A stretch of 64,000 nt of DNA from Dyadobacter sp. CY312 (GCF_021390535.1 NZ_JAJUXG010000019.1:149439-213438); one strand, 5' to 3'; numbered from the stretch's first letter, positions 1 through 8,214 are shown. Notes: generated by a model not told the origin, from the sequence alone. Program-made: numbers and translations.

Positions 1-1745
1 ATAACTACAACGTAGCACGTATCGGATTCGTAAATAAAATGGACCGTTCTGGTGCAGACTTCCTTAAAGTTTGTGCACAGGTTAAAGAAATGCTGGGAAG
101 CTACGCAGTTCCTCTTCAGTTGCCAATCGGTGCAGAAGATACTTTCCGTGGTGTAGTTGACCTTGTTAACTTCCGTGGTATTGAGTGGAATGAGGCTGAT
201 AAAGGTATGACTTTTACAGAGGTTCCTATTCCTGACGATATGCTTGAAGAAGCAACTGAATGGAGAGAAAAATTGCTTGAAGCTGTTGCCGAATTCGACG
301 ACACTTTGATGGAGAAATATTTTGAAGATCCTACTTCAATCTCAGAAGACGAAATTCTTGCAGCTTTGCGCGCAGCAACGATCAGCATGAAAATCGTTCC
401 TATGGTTTGTGGTTCTTCATTTAAAAATAAAGGTGTTCAAACGATGCTTGATTACGTGATGGCTATTTTGCCTTCACCACAAGATCGTGAAAGCATCATT
501 GGTACTGATCCACGTACTGGCGAAGAAATTTCACGTCAGCCTACTGATACAGATCCTTTCTGTGCCTTGGCATTTAAAATTGCAACTGACCCTTACGTAG
601 GACGCCTTTGCTTTATACGTTCTTACTCAGGTCATTTGGATTCAGGTTCTTATGTATTGAACAACCGTTCAGGTAATAAGGAACGTATCTCTCGTATCTT
701 CCAAATGCATGCTAACAAGCAGAATCAGATCGACAGACTTGAAGCTGGTGATATTGGTGCTGTGGTTGGTTTCAAAGATATCAAAACAGGAGATACACTT
801 TCTGAGGAAAAATTCCCGATCGTTTTGGAATCAATGGTATTCCCTGAGCCTGTAATTGGTTACGCTATCGAGCCTAAGAAAGCTGCGGATAGTGATAACT
901 TCTCTAAGGCAATCACGAAATTGATCGAAGAAGATCCTACGTTGCAGGTTGAAAGTAACGAAGAAACTGGTCAGACGATCATCAAAGGAATGGGTGAACT
1001 TCACCTTGAAATTATCATCGACCGTATGCGTCGTGAATTCAAAGTGGAAGTAAACCAGGGTGCTCCTCAGGTTGCTTACAAAGAGATTCTTACCAAGAAT
1101 TTCGAACACCGTGAAGTTTACAAGAAACAAACTGGTGGTCGTGGTAAGTTCGCCGATATCGTATTCGAAATCGGACCACGTGATGATAACGAAGAAGGCA
1201 AAGAACCAAAAACAGGTTTGCAGTTTGTGAATCAGATCGTAGGTGGTACTATTCCTCGTGAATTTATCGCACCGATCCAGAAAGGTTTTGAAGCTTCTAT
1301 GGCTAATGGTGCTCTTGCGGGATATCCATTGGATTCTATGAAAGTGCGTATATTCCACGGTTCATTCCACGATGTCGATTCAGATGCACTTTCTTTCGAA
1401 CTTGCAGCGAAAATCGGTTTCAAAGAAGCAGCGCGTCATGCAGGTTCTAAGTTGATGGAACCAGTTATGCACGTAGAAGTTCTTACTCCTGACGAATACA
1501 CAGGACCTATCACTGGTGACCTTAACCGTCGTCGTGGTTTGATGAGAGGTATGGATACACGTAATGGTGCACAAGTTATCAAATGTGATGTTCCTCTTTC
1601 TGAGTTGTTCGGTTATGTTACAGACCTTCGTACAATGTCCTCTGGACGTGCTACTGCTTCTCTTACGTTTGCTTACTACGAGGTTGTTCCTAACAACATT
1701 GCAGAGCAGGTGATTGAAAAAGCAAAAGGATTAGTTAAAGCATAA
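1..1745 (+). CDS. fusA: Elongation factor G (5' end outside window)
   Basis: Translational GTPase that drives ribosome translocation and, with RRF, recycling. The reading frame is open from base 3; the window begins inside the G domain, and the guanine-specificity motif NKMD is at bases 33-44. The rest of domain I and domains II to V follow, ending in the typical domain V (LTFAYYEVVPNN). About 580 of an expected ~700 residues are visible, so the gene is cut by the window edge, not truncated; the ATG at base 39 is internal. A strong terminator follows the stop, so fusA appears to close a str-type operon whose rpsL and rpsG would lie upstream. No tuf gene follows. Confidence 0.98.
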   Translation, partial: NYNVARIGFVNKMDRSGADFLKVCAQVKEMLGSYAVPLQLPIGAEDTFRGVVDLVNFRGIEWNEADKGMTFTEVPIPDDMLEEATEWREKLLEAVAEFDDTLMEKYFEDPTSISEDEILAALRAATISMKIVPMVCGSSFKNKGVQTMLDYVMAILPSPQDRESIIGTDPRTGEEISRQPTDTDPFCALAFKIATDPYVGRLCFIRSYSGHLDSGSYVLNNRSGNKERISRIFQMHANKQNQIDRLEAGDIGAVVGFKDIKTGDTLSEEKFPIVLESMVFPEPVIGYAIEPKKAADSDNFSKAITKLIEEDPTLQVESNEETGQTIIKGMGELHLEIIIDRMRREFKVEVNQGAPQVAYKEILTKNFEHREVYKKQTGGRGKFADIVFEIGPRDDNEEGKEPKTGLQFVNQIVGGTIPREFIAPIQKGFEASMANGALAGYPLDSMKVRIFHGSFHDVDSDALSFELAAKIGFKEAARHAGSKLMEPVMHVEVLTPDEYTGPITGDLNRRRGLMRGMDTRNGAQVIKCDVPLSELFGYVTDLRTMSSGRATASLTFAYYEVVPNNIAEQVIEKAKGLVKA

Positions 1746-1752
1746 TGGGATG

Positions 1753-1787
1753 GTGTGTGTTATTTACTTAACACACACTGTTTTTTT
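1753..1787 (+). terminator. Intrinsic terminator after fusA
   Basis: A perfect 9-bp stem (1753-1761 pairs with 1770-1778), made of alternating GT/AC, is followed by a run of seven T. It lies directly after the fusA stop and before rpsJ. No good TAnnTTTG promoter is visible between it and rpsJ, so rpsJ may depend on partial read-through. Confidence 0.8.
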
Positions 1788-1886
1788 ATATAGCATTAAG
1801 CGGTTGAAGTAAATGGTTCTTTCAGCTGTGGATTGTCGGAATACGTTTCGTTCAAGTAATTTCAGAACCGGAAATAAAAACAAATC

Positions 1887-2192
1887 ATGAATCAAAAAAT
1901 TCGTATCAAACTTCGGTCATTCGACCACAACTTGGTTGATAAGTCGGCTGAGAAGATTGTAAAAGCGGTAAAGGCAACAGGAGCAGTAGTAAGTGGCCCT
2001 ATTCCATTGCCAACAAAAACTGAGAAATTCACTGTTTTGCGTTCTCCACACGTTAACAAGAAATCACGTGAGCAGTTCCAGCTTTGTACTTACAAACGTT
2101 TGGTAGATATTTTCTCTACAAGTGCAAAAACAGTTGATGCACTTATGAAGCTTGAATTGCCAAGCGGAGTTGACGTAGAGATCAAAGTATAG
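1887..2192 (+). CDS. rpsJ: 30S ribosomal protein S10
   Basis: Full-length S10 (101 residues, typical length). It begins with the usual IRIKLRSFDH and carries the PLPTKTEKFTVLRSPHVNKKSREQ stretch in shortened view: the PLPTK loop near residue 41 and HVNKKSREQF near 56. It is a head protein of the 30S subunit and in many bacteria also the NusE antitermination factor. It is the first gene of the classical S10 operon, but here it stands between two terminators (after fusA and after its own 3' region), so it is transcriptionally set apart from rplC onward. Confidence 0.98.
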   Translation: MNQKIRIKLRSFDHNLVDKSAEKIVKAVKATGAVVSGPIPLPTKTEKFTVLRSPHVNKKSREQFQLCTYKRLVDIFSTSAKTVDALMKLELPSGVDVEIKV

Positions 2193-2327
2193 TGATTGAG
2201 ACCTGTTTAAGCCAGGTCAAAGACATAAGTTGGATGAAGGTCCGGAATTCTGGAAACCACATCTGAGCTCGAAAAATCAGACAATCCTTGTCGTTTATTG
2301 TCAAGGACAAAGTTCTGAAAGAAACGA

Positions 2328-2360
2328 AGGTCAGATGTGTAAAAACATCTGACCTTTTTT
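2328..2360 (+). terminator. Intrinsic terminator after rpsJ
   Basis: A perfect 11-bp inverted repeat (2328-2338 with 2345-2355, AGGTCAGATGT/ACATCTGACCT), six-base loop, followed by T-rich sequence. It lies 135 bases after the rpsJ stop and just upstream of a new promoter, which separates rpsJ from the rest of the S10 cluster. The stretch 2193-2327 also holds a weaker 6-bp hairpin (2200-2205 with 2213-2218) and no gene. Confidence 0.85.
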
Positions 2361-2393
2361 GCTGATTATCAGCGAGAAATAAATAAGAACTGC

Positions 2394-2424
2394 TTGGATT
2401 GAAAAATTAAATTTTCTACCTTTG
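2394..2424 (+). promoter_or_regulatory. Bacteroidota-type promoter for rplC operon
   Basis: TTG at 2394-2396, a 20-base spacer, then TACCTTTG at 2417-2424, an exact match to the Bacteroidota -33/-7 consensus TTG...TAnnTTTG. The expected start site is near 2429, giving a leader of about 48 bases before the rplC ATG. The bases after the -7 box read CAGTCC, part of a motif shared with other translation promoters in this window. Confidence 0.85.
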
Positions 2425-2476
2425 CAGTCCGTTTTAAAGATTAAGGGGTTTTACCTGCTAATTTAAATTAATTTAC

Positions 2477-3097
2477 ATGTCTGGTTTAATAGGTAAAAAA
2501 ATCGGAATGACTAGTTTGTACAACGCTGACGGGCAGGCTCTGGCGTGTACGGTTATCCAAGCTGGTCCTTGTGTTGTTACACAAGTTAGGTCCGAAGAGA
2601 AGGATGGCTATAAAGCTATCCAGTTAGGTTTTGGCGAGAAGAAAGAAAAGAACTCGTCTCAGCCATTGATTGGCCACTTCAAAAAAGCCAACACAACACC
2701 AAAACAAAAGGTTGTTGAGTTTAAGGAATTTGACGTGGAACACGAACTTGGTACTTCACTATCAGTACTAGATGTATTTGAGGAAGGTGAATTCATTGAT
2801 GTTGTTGGCAATGCCAAAGGACGCGGATTTCAAGGTGTTGTAAAACGCCACGGATTTGCTGGGGTTGGTGGTCAAACTCACGGTCAGCATAACCGTGCAC
2901 GTCACCCGGGTTCGATTGGTGCCTGTTCATTCCCATCGCGCGTATTTAAAGGCATTCGTATGGGTGGACGCATGGGTAACAATCGTGTAAAGATTCAGAA
3001 TTTGCGTATTCTGAAAGTGATCCCTGAGCAAAATCTTATTGTAGTAAGTGGCTCGGTACCTGGTTCAAAGAATTCATTTCTAATCCTAGAGAAATAG
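2477..3097 (+). CDS. rplC: 50S ribosomal protein L3
   Basis: L3, 206 residues, one of the first proteins to assemble on 23S rRNA and a contributor near the peptidyl-transferase centre. The N-terminus MSGLIGKKIGMTSLY and the central loop GVVKRHGFAGVGGQTHGQ (residues about 114-131), which contains the glutamine that PrmB methylates in other bacteria, are intact. First gene after the new promoter at 2394-2424; rplD follows after 5 bases. Confidence 0.98.
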   Translation: MSGLIGKKIGMTSLYNADGQALACTVIQAGPCVVTQVRSEEKDGYKAIQLGFGEKKEKNSSQPLIGHFKKANTTPKQKVVEFKEFDVEHELGTSLSVLDVFEEGEFIDVVGNAKGRGFQGVVKRHGFAGVGGQTHGQHNRARHPGSIGACSFPSRVFKGIRMGGRMGNNRVKIQNLRILKVIPEQNLIVVSGSVPGSKNSFLILEK

Positions 3098-3102
3098 CAC
3101 CG

Positions 3103-3732
3103 ATGGAACTGTCCGTATTAAATATAAAAGGAGAAGATACCGGCAAGAAGGTAAACATGTCAGAAGATATTTTTGGCATCGAACCTAATACGCACGCGAT
3201 CTATCTCGACGTTAAGCTTTACCTGGCCAATCAGCGCCAAGGAACGCACAAGTCAAAAGAACGTGCAGAAATTAATCATTCTACACGTAAGATTAAAAAA
3301 CAAAAGGGTACTGGTGGTGCTCGTGCAGGTAGTATCAAATCTCCTGTATTCGTAGGTGGTGGACGTATTTTTGGTCCAAGACCACGTGACTACGGTTTTA
3401 AAATCAACAGAAAAGTTAAAGCATTGGCTCGTAAGTCAGCTTTCTCTGTCAAAGCAAAAGCAGATTCAATTTCAGTTCTTGAAGCATTTTCATTTGATGC
3501 ACCTAAGACAAAATCGTATCTGAATGTTTTAAACTCACTTGCATTAGTGAACACAAAAACATTATTAATTCTTCCATCAATTGACAGCAATTTATATCTG
3601 TCAAGCCGTAACATTCCTAAGGCGAAAGTTACAACGGTGGATGCGGTCAATACCTATGACCTGATGAATGCAGACCGTCTTTTAATAAGTGAATCTGCTC
3701 TGTCTATTTTGGAAACCCAATTGAACAAATAA
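3103..3732 (+). CDS. rplD: 50S ribosomal protein L4
   Basis: L4, 209 residues, lines the peptide exit tunnel together with L22. The family's extended loop is visible around residues 48-95 (THKSKERAEI, KKQKGTGGARAGS, GGGRIFGPRPRDY). In Escherichia coli L4 represses its own operon; no matching leader structure is recognisable here. It sits 5 bases after rplC and 2 bases before rplW, so tight translational coupling is likely. Confidence 0.98.
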   Translation: MELSVLNIKGEDTGKKVNMSEDIFGIEPNTHAIYLDVKLYLANQRQGTHKSKERAEINHSTRKIKKQKGTGGARAGSIKSPVFVGGGRIFGPRPRDYGFKINRKVKALARKSAFSVKAKADSISVLEAFSFDAPKTKSYLNVLNSLALVNTKTLLILPSIDSNLYLSSRNIPKAKVTTVDAVNTYDLMNADRLLISESALSILETQLNK

Positions 3733-3734
3733 TC

Positions 3735-4022
3735 ATGAGTGTACTGAAACGTCCGATTATAACCGAAAAGGTAACGGCTCAGGGTGGTCAAGGAAAATAT
3801 GCCTTTGAAGTATCCCTTACTTCAAACAAAGTTGAGATCAAAAAGGCTATTGAAAAACTGTTTGGGGTTACCGTAGAAAGCGTTCACACAATGCGTAGCA
3901 TTGGTAAAAGCAAGTCCCGCACATCGGGAGGTAAATTTGTAAGTGGAAAAACGTCAACTATCAAGAAAGCTATCGTAACGGTAGCAGAAGGCGAGATCAT
4001 CGATATTTACGGTGAAGCATAA
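3735..4022 (+). CDS. rplW: 50S ribosomal protein L23
   Basis: L23, 95 residues, normal length. It begins SVLKRPIITEKVT, the characteristic N-terminal strand, and has the basic loop around residues 58-80 (SIGKSKSRTSGGKF). L23 sits at the tunnel exit and docks trigger factor, SRP and the Sec channel. Co-transcribed with rplD (2-base gap) and rplB. Confidence 0.97.
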   Translation: MSVLKRPIITEKVTAQGGQGKYAFEVSLTSNKVEIKKAIEKLFGVTVESVHTMRSIGKSKSRTSGGKFVSGKTSTIKKAIVTVAEGEIIDIYGEA

Positions 4023-4062
4023 GAATAGTTGAACGACTTAAATCTTTGACGAGTTAATAGCA

Positions 4063-4887
4063 ATGGCAGTTAAAAAATTAAAACCAACAAGTGCTGGTCA
4101 ACGTTTTCGCTCAGCTCCTACTTTTGAGGAGATAACCGCAGCGAAACCGGAAAAGAGTCTCTTAGAAACCGTCAAAAGAACTGGCGGTCGTAATAGCTCA
4201 GGACGCCGTACCATGCGACATATAGGTGGTGGTCACAAGCGGAAATACCGTGTGATTGATTTCAAAAGAAATCGTTTCGACGCACCAGCCACAGTTCTTA
4301 CAATTGAATACGATCCAAACCGCTCTGCACGTATCGCTCTGGTACAATATGCAGATGACGAAAAAAGATACGTAATCGCACCGAACGGACTTAAAGTAGG
4401 ACAGGTTATCGTCTCTGGTAGTTCAGTAGCACCGGAAGTAGGTAATGCACTTCCATTAGGTTCTATGCCAATCGGTACAATCGTTCACAATGTTGAACTT
4501 ACTCCTGGTAAAGGTGGACAGTTTGCACGTAGTGCAGGAGCTTACGCTCAATTAGTAGCACGTGAAGGGAAATACGCAGTATTGAAAATGCCATCTGGTG
4601 AAATGCGTATGATACTTTCTACTTGTATCGCAACGGTTGGAACAGTTTCCAATTCAAGTCACATGAATGTGAGTATTGGTAAAGCAGGCCGTAAACGTTG
4701 GTTAGGTCGTCGTCCCCGCGTTCGTGGTGTGGCAATGAACCCAGTCGATCACCCAATGGGTGGTGGTGAAGGCCGCTCGTCCGGTGGACAGCCTCGGTCA
4801 AGAAACGGACAGTTCTCTAAGGGACTTAAGACTCGTGATCGTAACAAGCATTCTGAGAAATTGATTATCAGCCGTCGTAAAAAATAA
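4063..4887 (+). CDS. rplB: 50S ribosomal protein L2
   Basis: L2, 274 residues, full length. The OB-fold and SH3-like RNA-binding domains are present. The C-terminal signature MNPVDHPMGGGEGRSSG (residues about 225-241) includes the conserved histidine needed for peptidyl-transferase centre assembly. It ends in the usual basic tail (SRRKK). It lies 40 bases after rplW and 9 bases before rpsS. Confidence 0.98.
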   Translation: MAVKKLKPTSAGQRFRSAPTFEEITAAKPEKSLLETVKRTGGRNSSGRRTMRHIGGGHKRKYRVIDFKRNRFDAPATVLTIEYDPNRSARIALVQYADDEKRYVIAPNGLKVGQVIVSGSSVAPEVGNALPLGSMPIGTIVHNVELTPGKGGQFARSAGAYAQLVAREGKYAVLKMPSGEMRMILSTCIATVGTVSNSSHMNVSIGKAGRKRWLGRRPRVRGVAMNPVDHPMGGGEGRSSGGQPRSRNGQFSKGLKTRDRNKHSEKLIISRRKK

Positions 4888-4896
4888 TAGAATAAC

Positions 4897-5175
4897 ATGG
4901 CACGCTCATTAAAAAAAGGACCATATATCGACTTTCGTCTTGAGAACAAAGTGACTGTGATGAACAGCGCTGCTCGCAAGTCAGTTATCAAAACCTGGTC
5001 TCGACGCTCAATGATTTCGCCTGATTTTATCGGGCACACATTTGCGGTTCATAACGGAAACAAATTTATTCCTGTTTATGTAACTGAGAACATGGTAGGT
5101 CACAAACTGGGAGAATTTTCGCCAACGCGTAACTTCCGTGGTCACACTGCAAAAAAAGATAAAGGTAGAAAATAA
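4897..5175 (+). CDS. rpsS: 30S ribosomal protein S19
   Basis: S19, 92 residues. The start MARSLKKGPYID and the motif SRRSMISPDFIGHTFAVHNG (given in part: RRSMISPDFIGHT, residues about 36-48) are family hallmarks. It forms a head heterodimer with S13 and contacts the 50S subunit. The order rplB-rpsS-rplV is the classical one. Confidence 0.98.
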   Translation: MARSLKKGPYIDFRLENKVTVMNSAARKSVIKTWSRRSMISPDFIGHTFAVHNGNKFIPVYVTENMVGHKLGEFSPTRNFRGHTAKKDKGRK

Positions 5176-5231
5176 TTAGTCGACGATAGCTGGTTTTGCC
5201 CTGAGTAAAACGAGCCTATATCTGAAAGAAC

Positions 5232-5621
5232 ATGGAAGCAAGAGCTATATTAAGAAATGTGCCTACTTCTCCTCGCAAGATGAGATTAGTAGCCGACATG
5301 ATTCGCGGACAAAAGGTCAGCAAAGCGTTGGCGCTTTTAAAGTTTCAACCACAAGCAGCTTCACCTGTTTTGCATAAAGTTTTACTTTCTGCAGTAGCCA
5401 ACTGGCAACAACTGAATGAAGATGCAAAGCTGGAAGACGCTGATCTTATTGTAAAAACCGTATTTATCGACGGTGGACGTATGTTGAAGCGTTTGCGACC
5501 TGCACCGCAAGGGAGAGCACACAGAATTCGTAAGCGTTCGAATCACATCACAATCGTGATAGACGACGCAGCGGCTTCTACCGCAAGCGCAGATAAACAA
5601 GCAGTAATCACCGAATCATAA
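5232..5621 (+). CDS. rplV: 50S ribosomal protein L22
   Basis: L22, 129 residues. The N-terminal core (RNVPTSPRKMRLVADMIRG) and the long beta-hairpin that reaches into the exit tunnel (MLKRLRPAPQGRAHRIRKR, residues about 80-98) are intact, the latter being the region hit by macrolide-resistance changes in other bacteria. A short acidic/alanine tail (SADKQAVITES) extends beyond the usual end. It starts 56 bases after rpsS, one of the wider gaps in the cluster. Confidence 0.98.
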   Translation: MEARAILRNVPTSPRKMRLVADMIRGQKVSKALALLKFQPQAASPVLHKVLLSAVANWQQLNEDAKLEDADLIVKTVFIDGGRMLKRLRPAPQGRAHRIRKRSNHITIVIDDAAASTASADKQAVITES

Positions 5622-5640
5622 GTAAAACGATCTATATCGA

Positions 5641-6465
5641 ATGGGACAAAAGGTTAATCCTATAGGTCTGAGACTGGGAATTGTTAGAGGATGGGAGTCG
5701 AGTTGGTACGGAGGAAAGGACTTTTCTGACAAACTTGTTGAAGACGAAAAAATTCGTAACTACATCAAAGCACGTATCCCTAAGGGATCGATCTCAAAAG
5801 TAGTTATTGAGCGCACTCTTAAACGTATCACCCTTACTATACACACGGCTCGTCCGGGTATTGTAATCGGTAAAGGTGGTAGCGAGGTTGATAAAATCAA
5901 AGAAGAGCTTAAGAAGATTACAGGTAAAGATGTTCAGATTAACATCTACGAAATCAAAAGACCTGAAATCGATGCTAAATTGGTAGGCGAGGCAATCGCT
6001 CAACAATTGCAGGCACGTATCTCTTACCGTCGTGCAATGAAGCAGTCAATCGCTTCTGCAATGCGTGTAGGAACGCAAGGAATCAAAATTCGTTTGGCTG
6101 GTCGTTTAGGCGGTGCTGAGATGGCTCGTACGGAAGAGTACAAAGAGGGACGTATTCCTCTTCATACTTTGAGAGCGGATATTGATTACGCAATCTCTGA
6201 GGCACAAACGATCTATGGAAAAATAGGTATTAAAGTTTGGATCTTCAAAGGTGAACTTTATGGCAAGCGTGATTTGACTCCAAGTGCTGCAACAGCTGCA
6301 TCGGACAGAGCGGATAGAAGCGCAGGTGGTAACGACCGTGGTGGTAATGACCGTGGCGGACGTGACAGAAGAGGTGCTCGTGATGGTGCTCCACGTGGCG
6401 AAGGCGGCGGCGGTAGCGAAGCAGATCGTCGCAAGAGAAACAACAACAAAAATAAGAAGAAGTAA
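5641..6465 (+). CDS. rpsC: 30S ribosomal protein S3 with RG-rich C-terminal tail
   Basis: S3 forms the mRNA entry tunnel with S4 and S5 and contributes to helicase activity. The KH domain with its GKGG motif (residues about 79-82) and the C-terminal S3 domain are intact up to about residue 210. The protein is 274 residues long, against about 210-235 in most bacteria. The extra tail has several DRGG/GGNDRGG-type repeats, a poly-Gly run and a KKRN/NKNKKK-rich end. The tail resembles eukaryotic RGG boxes in composition only; its function is unknown. Confidence 0.97.
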   Translation: MGQKVNPIGLRLGIVRGWESSWYGGKDFSDKLVEDEKIRNYIKARIPKGSISKVVIERTLKRITLTIHTARPGIVIGKGGSEVDKIKEELKKITGKDVQINIYEIKRPEIDAKLVGEAIAQQLQARISYRRAMKQSIASAMRVGTQGIKIRLAGRLGGAEMARTEEYKEGRIPLHTLRADIDYAISEAQTIYGKIGIKVWIFKGELYGKRDLTPSAATAASDRADRSAGGNDRGGNDRGGRDRRGARDGAPRGEGGGGSEADRRKRNNNKNKKK

Positions 6466-6511
6466 TCCGACATTTTCCGGTTTTTTAAATCGGTTCAAAT
6501 AGATTAGAATC

Positions 6512-6937
6512 ATGTTACAGCCGAAAAGAACAAAATTTCGCAAGCAACAAAAGGGAAAGGGTTCATACAACGGTCTGGCTACACGTGGACATGAAATCGC
6601 TTTCGGCTCATTCGCTATCAAGGCGCTTGAACCAGGTTGGCTGACTGCACGTCAAATTGAGGCAGCCCGTATTTCAGTAACCCGTGCTATGAAACGTGAA
6701 GGCCAGGTTTGGATTCGTGTTTTTCCAGATAAGCCTATTACCAAAAAACCTGCTGAGGTTCGTATGGGTAAAGGAAAAGGAGCTCCTGAATATTGGGTAG
6801 CACCTGTTAAGCCAGGAACAATTATCTTCGAAGCAACTGGTGTTGCACTGGATACAGCGAACGAAGCATTGCGTTTGGCTGCACAAAAGTTGCCAATCAA
6901 AACAAAGTTCGTGGTACGTCGGGATTATCAGGAATAG
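6512..6937 (+). CDS. rplP: 50S ribosomal protein L16
   Basis: L16, 141 residues, which helps position the aminoacyl-tRNA in the A site. It begins MLQPKRTKFRKQQKGK, and GFGSFAIKALEPGWLTARQIEAAR-type sequence follows (visible as SFAIKALEPGWLTARQIEAA, residues about 30-49). It has the conserved MGKGKGAPEYWVAPVKPG segment. Located between rpsC and rpmC as in nearly all bacteria. Confidence 0.98.
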   Translation: MLQPKRTKFRKQQKGKGSYNGLATRGHEIAFGSFAIKALEPGWLTARQIEAARISVTRAMKREGQVWIRVFPDKPITKKPAEVRMGKGKGAPEYWVAPVKPGTIIFEATGVALDTANEALRLAAQKLPIKTKFVVRRDYQE

Positions 6938-6979
6938 GACCAACCCCGAACGTATTAAGAACGCTAATTATTAAAAGCA

Positions 6980-7174
6980 ATGACTAGTAAAGAAATTAAG
7001 GATCTGTCGCAGGATCAGCTTAAAGAGCAGATCGCCCAAGAGAGAGAGCGCTTACTACGGTTGAAATTTGCTCACGCTATTTCTCCTATCGAGAACCCTT
7101 TGCGTATTCGCGCCTCACGTAAGGAAGTAGCTAAACTCTTAACCGAGCTGTCGGCTAAAAATAACCAACAGTAA
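6980..7174 (+). CDS. rpmC: 50S ribosomal protein L29
   Basis: L29, 64 residues, a two-helix protein at the exit tunnel next to L23. The motif LKEQIAQERERLLRLKF and ENPLRIRASRKEVAKL are typical. It lies between rplP and rpsQ, 15 bases before rpsQ. Confidence 0.96.
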   Translation: MTSKEIKDLSQDQLKEQIAQERERLLRLKFAHAISPIENPLRIRASRKEVAKLLTELSAKNNQQ

Positions 7175-7189
7175 AATAGTTTAGAAATT

Positions 7190-7453
7190 ATGGAGGCAAC
7201 AGAAAGAAATTTACGTAAAGAAAGAGTAGGTAAAGTAGTGAGCAACAAAATGGAGAAATCCTGTGTGATCACTGTTGAACGTAAAGTTAAGCACGAGAAA
7301 TACGGTAAGTTTATGACTAAAACTACCAAATTGATGGTGCACGACGAAACAAATCAGGTAGGTATCGGTGATACGATCCGCGTGATGGAAACCCGTCCGC
7401 TTAGCAAGAATAAGCGTTGGAGATTAGTAGAAATCCTTGAAAGAGCTAAGTAA
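7190..7453 (+). CDS. rpsQ: 30S ribosomal protein S17
   Basis: S17, 87 residues, an OB-fold primary 16S rRNA binder. The stretch RKERVGKVVSNKMEKSCV followed by HEKYGKFM and the C-terminal ETRPLSKNKRWRLVEI are diagnostic. The rplN ATG follows two bases after its stop, which favours translational coupling. Confidence 0.97.
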   Translation: MEATERNLRKERVGKVVSNKMEKSCVITVERKVKHEKYGKFMTKTTKLMVHDETNQVGIGDTIRVMETRPLSKNKRWRLVEILERAK

Positions 7454-7455
7454 CC

Positions 7456-7824
7456 ATGGTACAGCAAGAATCAAGACTGTCGGTAGCAGACAACAGTGGA
7501 GCGAAGGAAGTACTCGTTATCCGAGTACTTGGCGGAACTGGCAAACGCTATGCTTCAGTAGGCGATAAGATCGTCGTAACAGTAAAATCTGCTCTTTCTT
7601 CGAGCAATATGAAAAAGGGAACGGTATCAAAAGCCGTTGTAGTACGGACTAAAAAGGAAGTACGACGCAAGGATGGTACATACATTCGTTTTGAAGATAA
7701 CGCTGCGGTTTTATTGAACAACAATGATGAACCACGCGGAACACGTATCTTCGGCCCGGTTGCACGGGAATTGCGCGAAAAGCAATTTATGAAGATCGTA
7801 TCACTGGCACCTGAAGTGTTGTAA
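7456..7824 (+). CDS. rplN: 50S ribosomal protein L14
   Basis: L14, 122 residues, the standard length. Typical features are the start MVQQESRLSVADNSGAKE, the RRKDGTYIRFEDNAAVLLN segment (residues about 73-91) and the ending MKIVSLAPEVL. It binds 23S rRNA at the subunit interface and is the docking site of the silencing factor RsfS. Confidence 0.98.
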   Translation: MVQQESRLSVADNSGAKEVLVIRVLGGTGKRYASVGDKIVVTVKSALSSSNMKKGTVSKAVVVRTKKEVRRKDGTYIRFEDNAAVLLNNNDEPRGTRIFGPVARELREKQFMKIVSLAPEVL

Positions 7825-7872
7825 GAAATCAGAATTATAGTATTTCTTTGAACCGTTAAGAGAATACCTCAA

Positions 7873-8214
7873 ATGGAAAGTAAAAATAAAAAAGCACCTG
7901 CAAAATTACACATACGTAAAGGAGACACTGTAAAGGTGATCTCTGGTAACGCAAAAGGTGAAACAGGAGTGATTAAAAAAGTGCTTGTTGAGAAATCAAG
8001 AGCTACTGTGGAAGGTGTTAACATGATTACAAAACATGTGAAACCTAACGCACAAAATCCGCAAGGAAGCATTGAGAAACTGGAAGGTACTATACACATC
8101 AGTAATCTGATGGTTGTAGATCCTAAAAGCGGGGAGCCAACCCGTACCGGTCGCAAAGCAGATGACAAAGGAAAATTGCAACGTTACAGCAAAAAGACTG
8201 GAAACCTTTTATAA
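7873..8214 (+). CDS. rplX: 50S ribosomal protein L24
   Basis: L24, 113 residues, an assembly initiator with an N-terminal KOW motif (RKGDTVKVISGNAKGETG, residues about 15-32). It is followed by the conserved EGVNMITKHVKPNAQNPQG segment. The C-terminal Lys/Arg-rich end (GRKADDKGKLQRYSKKTG) is typical of Bacteroidota. Confidence 0.97.
   Translation: MESKNKKAPAKLHIRKGDTVKVISGNAKGETGVIKKVLVEKSRATVEGVNMITKHVKPNAQNPQGSIEKLEGTIHISNLMVVDPKSGEPTRTGRKADDKGKLQRYSKKTGNLL

Noticed and set aside
831..1358. Long antisense frame inside fusA
   Set aside because: Shadow of the strongly biased coding sequence on the other strand; no start context or similarity.
1788..1886. Possible rpsJ promoter (TTG 1833 and TAATTTCA 1857)
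   Set aside because: Only two of four bases of TTTG match and spacing is 21; too weak to list.
6106..6621. 171-codon antisense frame over rpsC and rplP
   Set aside because: Antisense shadow of the Gly/Arg-rich rpsC tail; crosses two genes.
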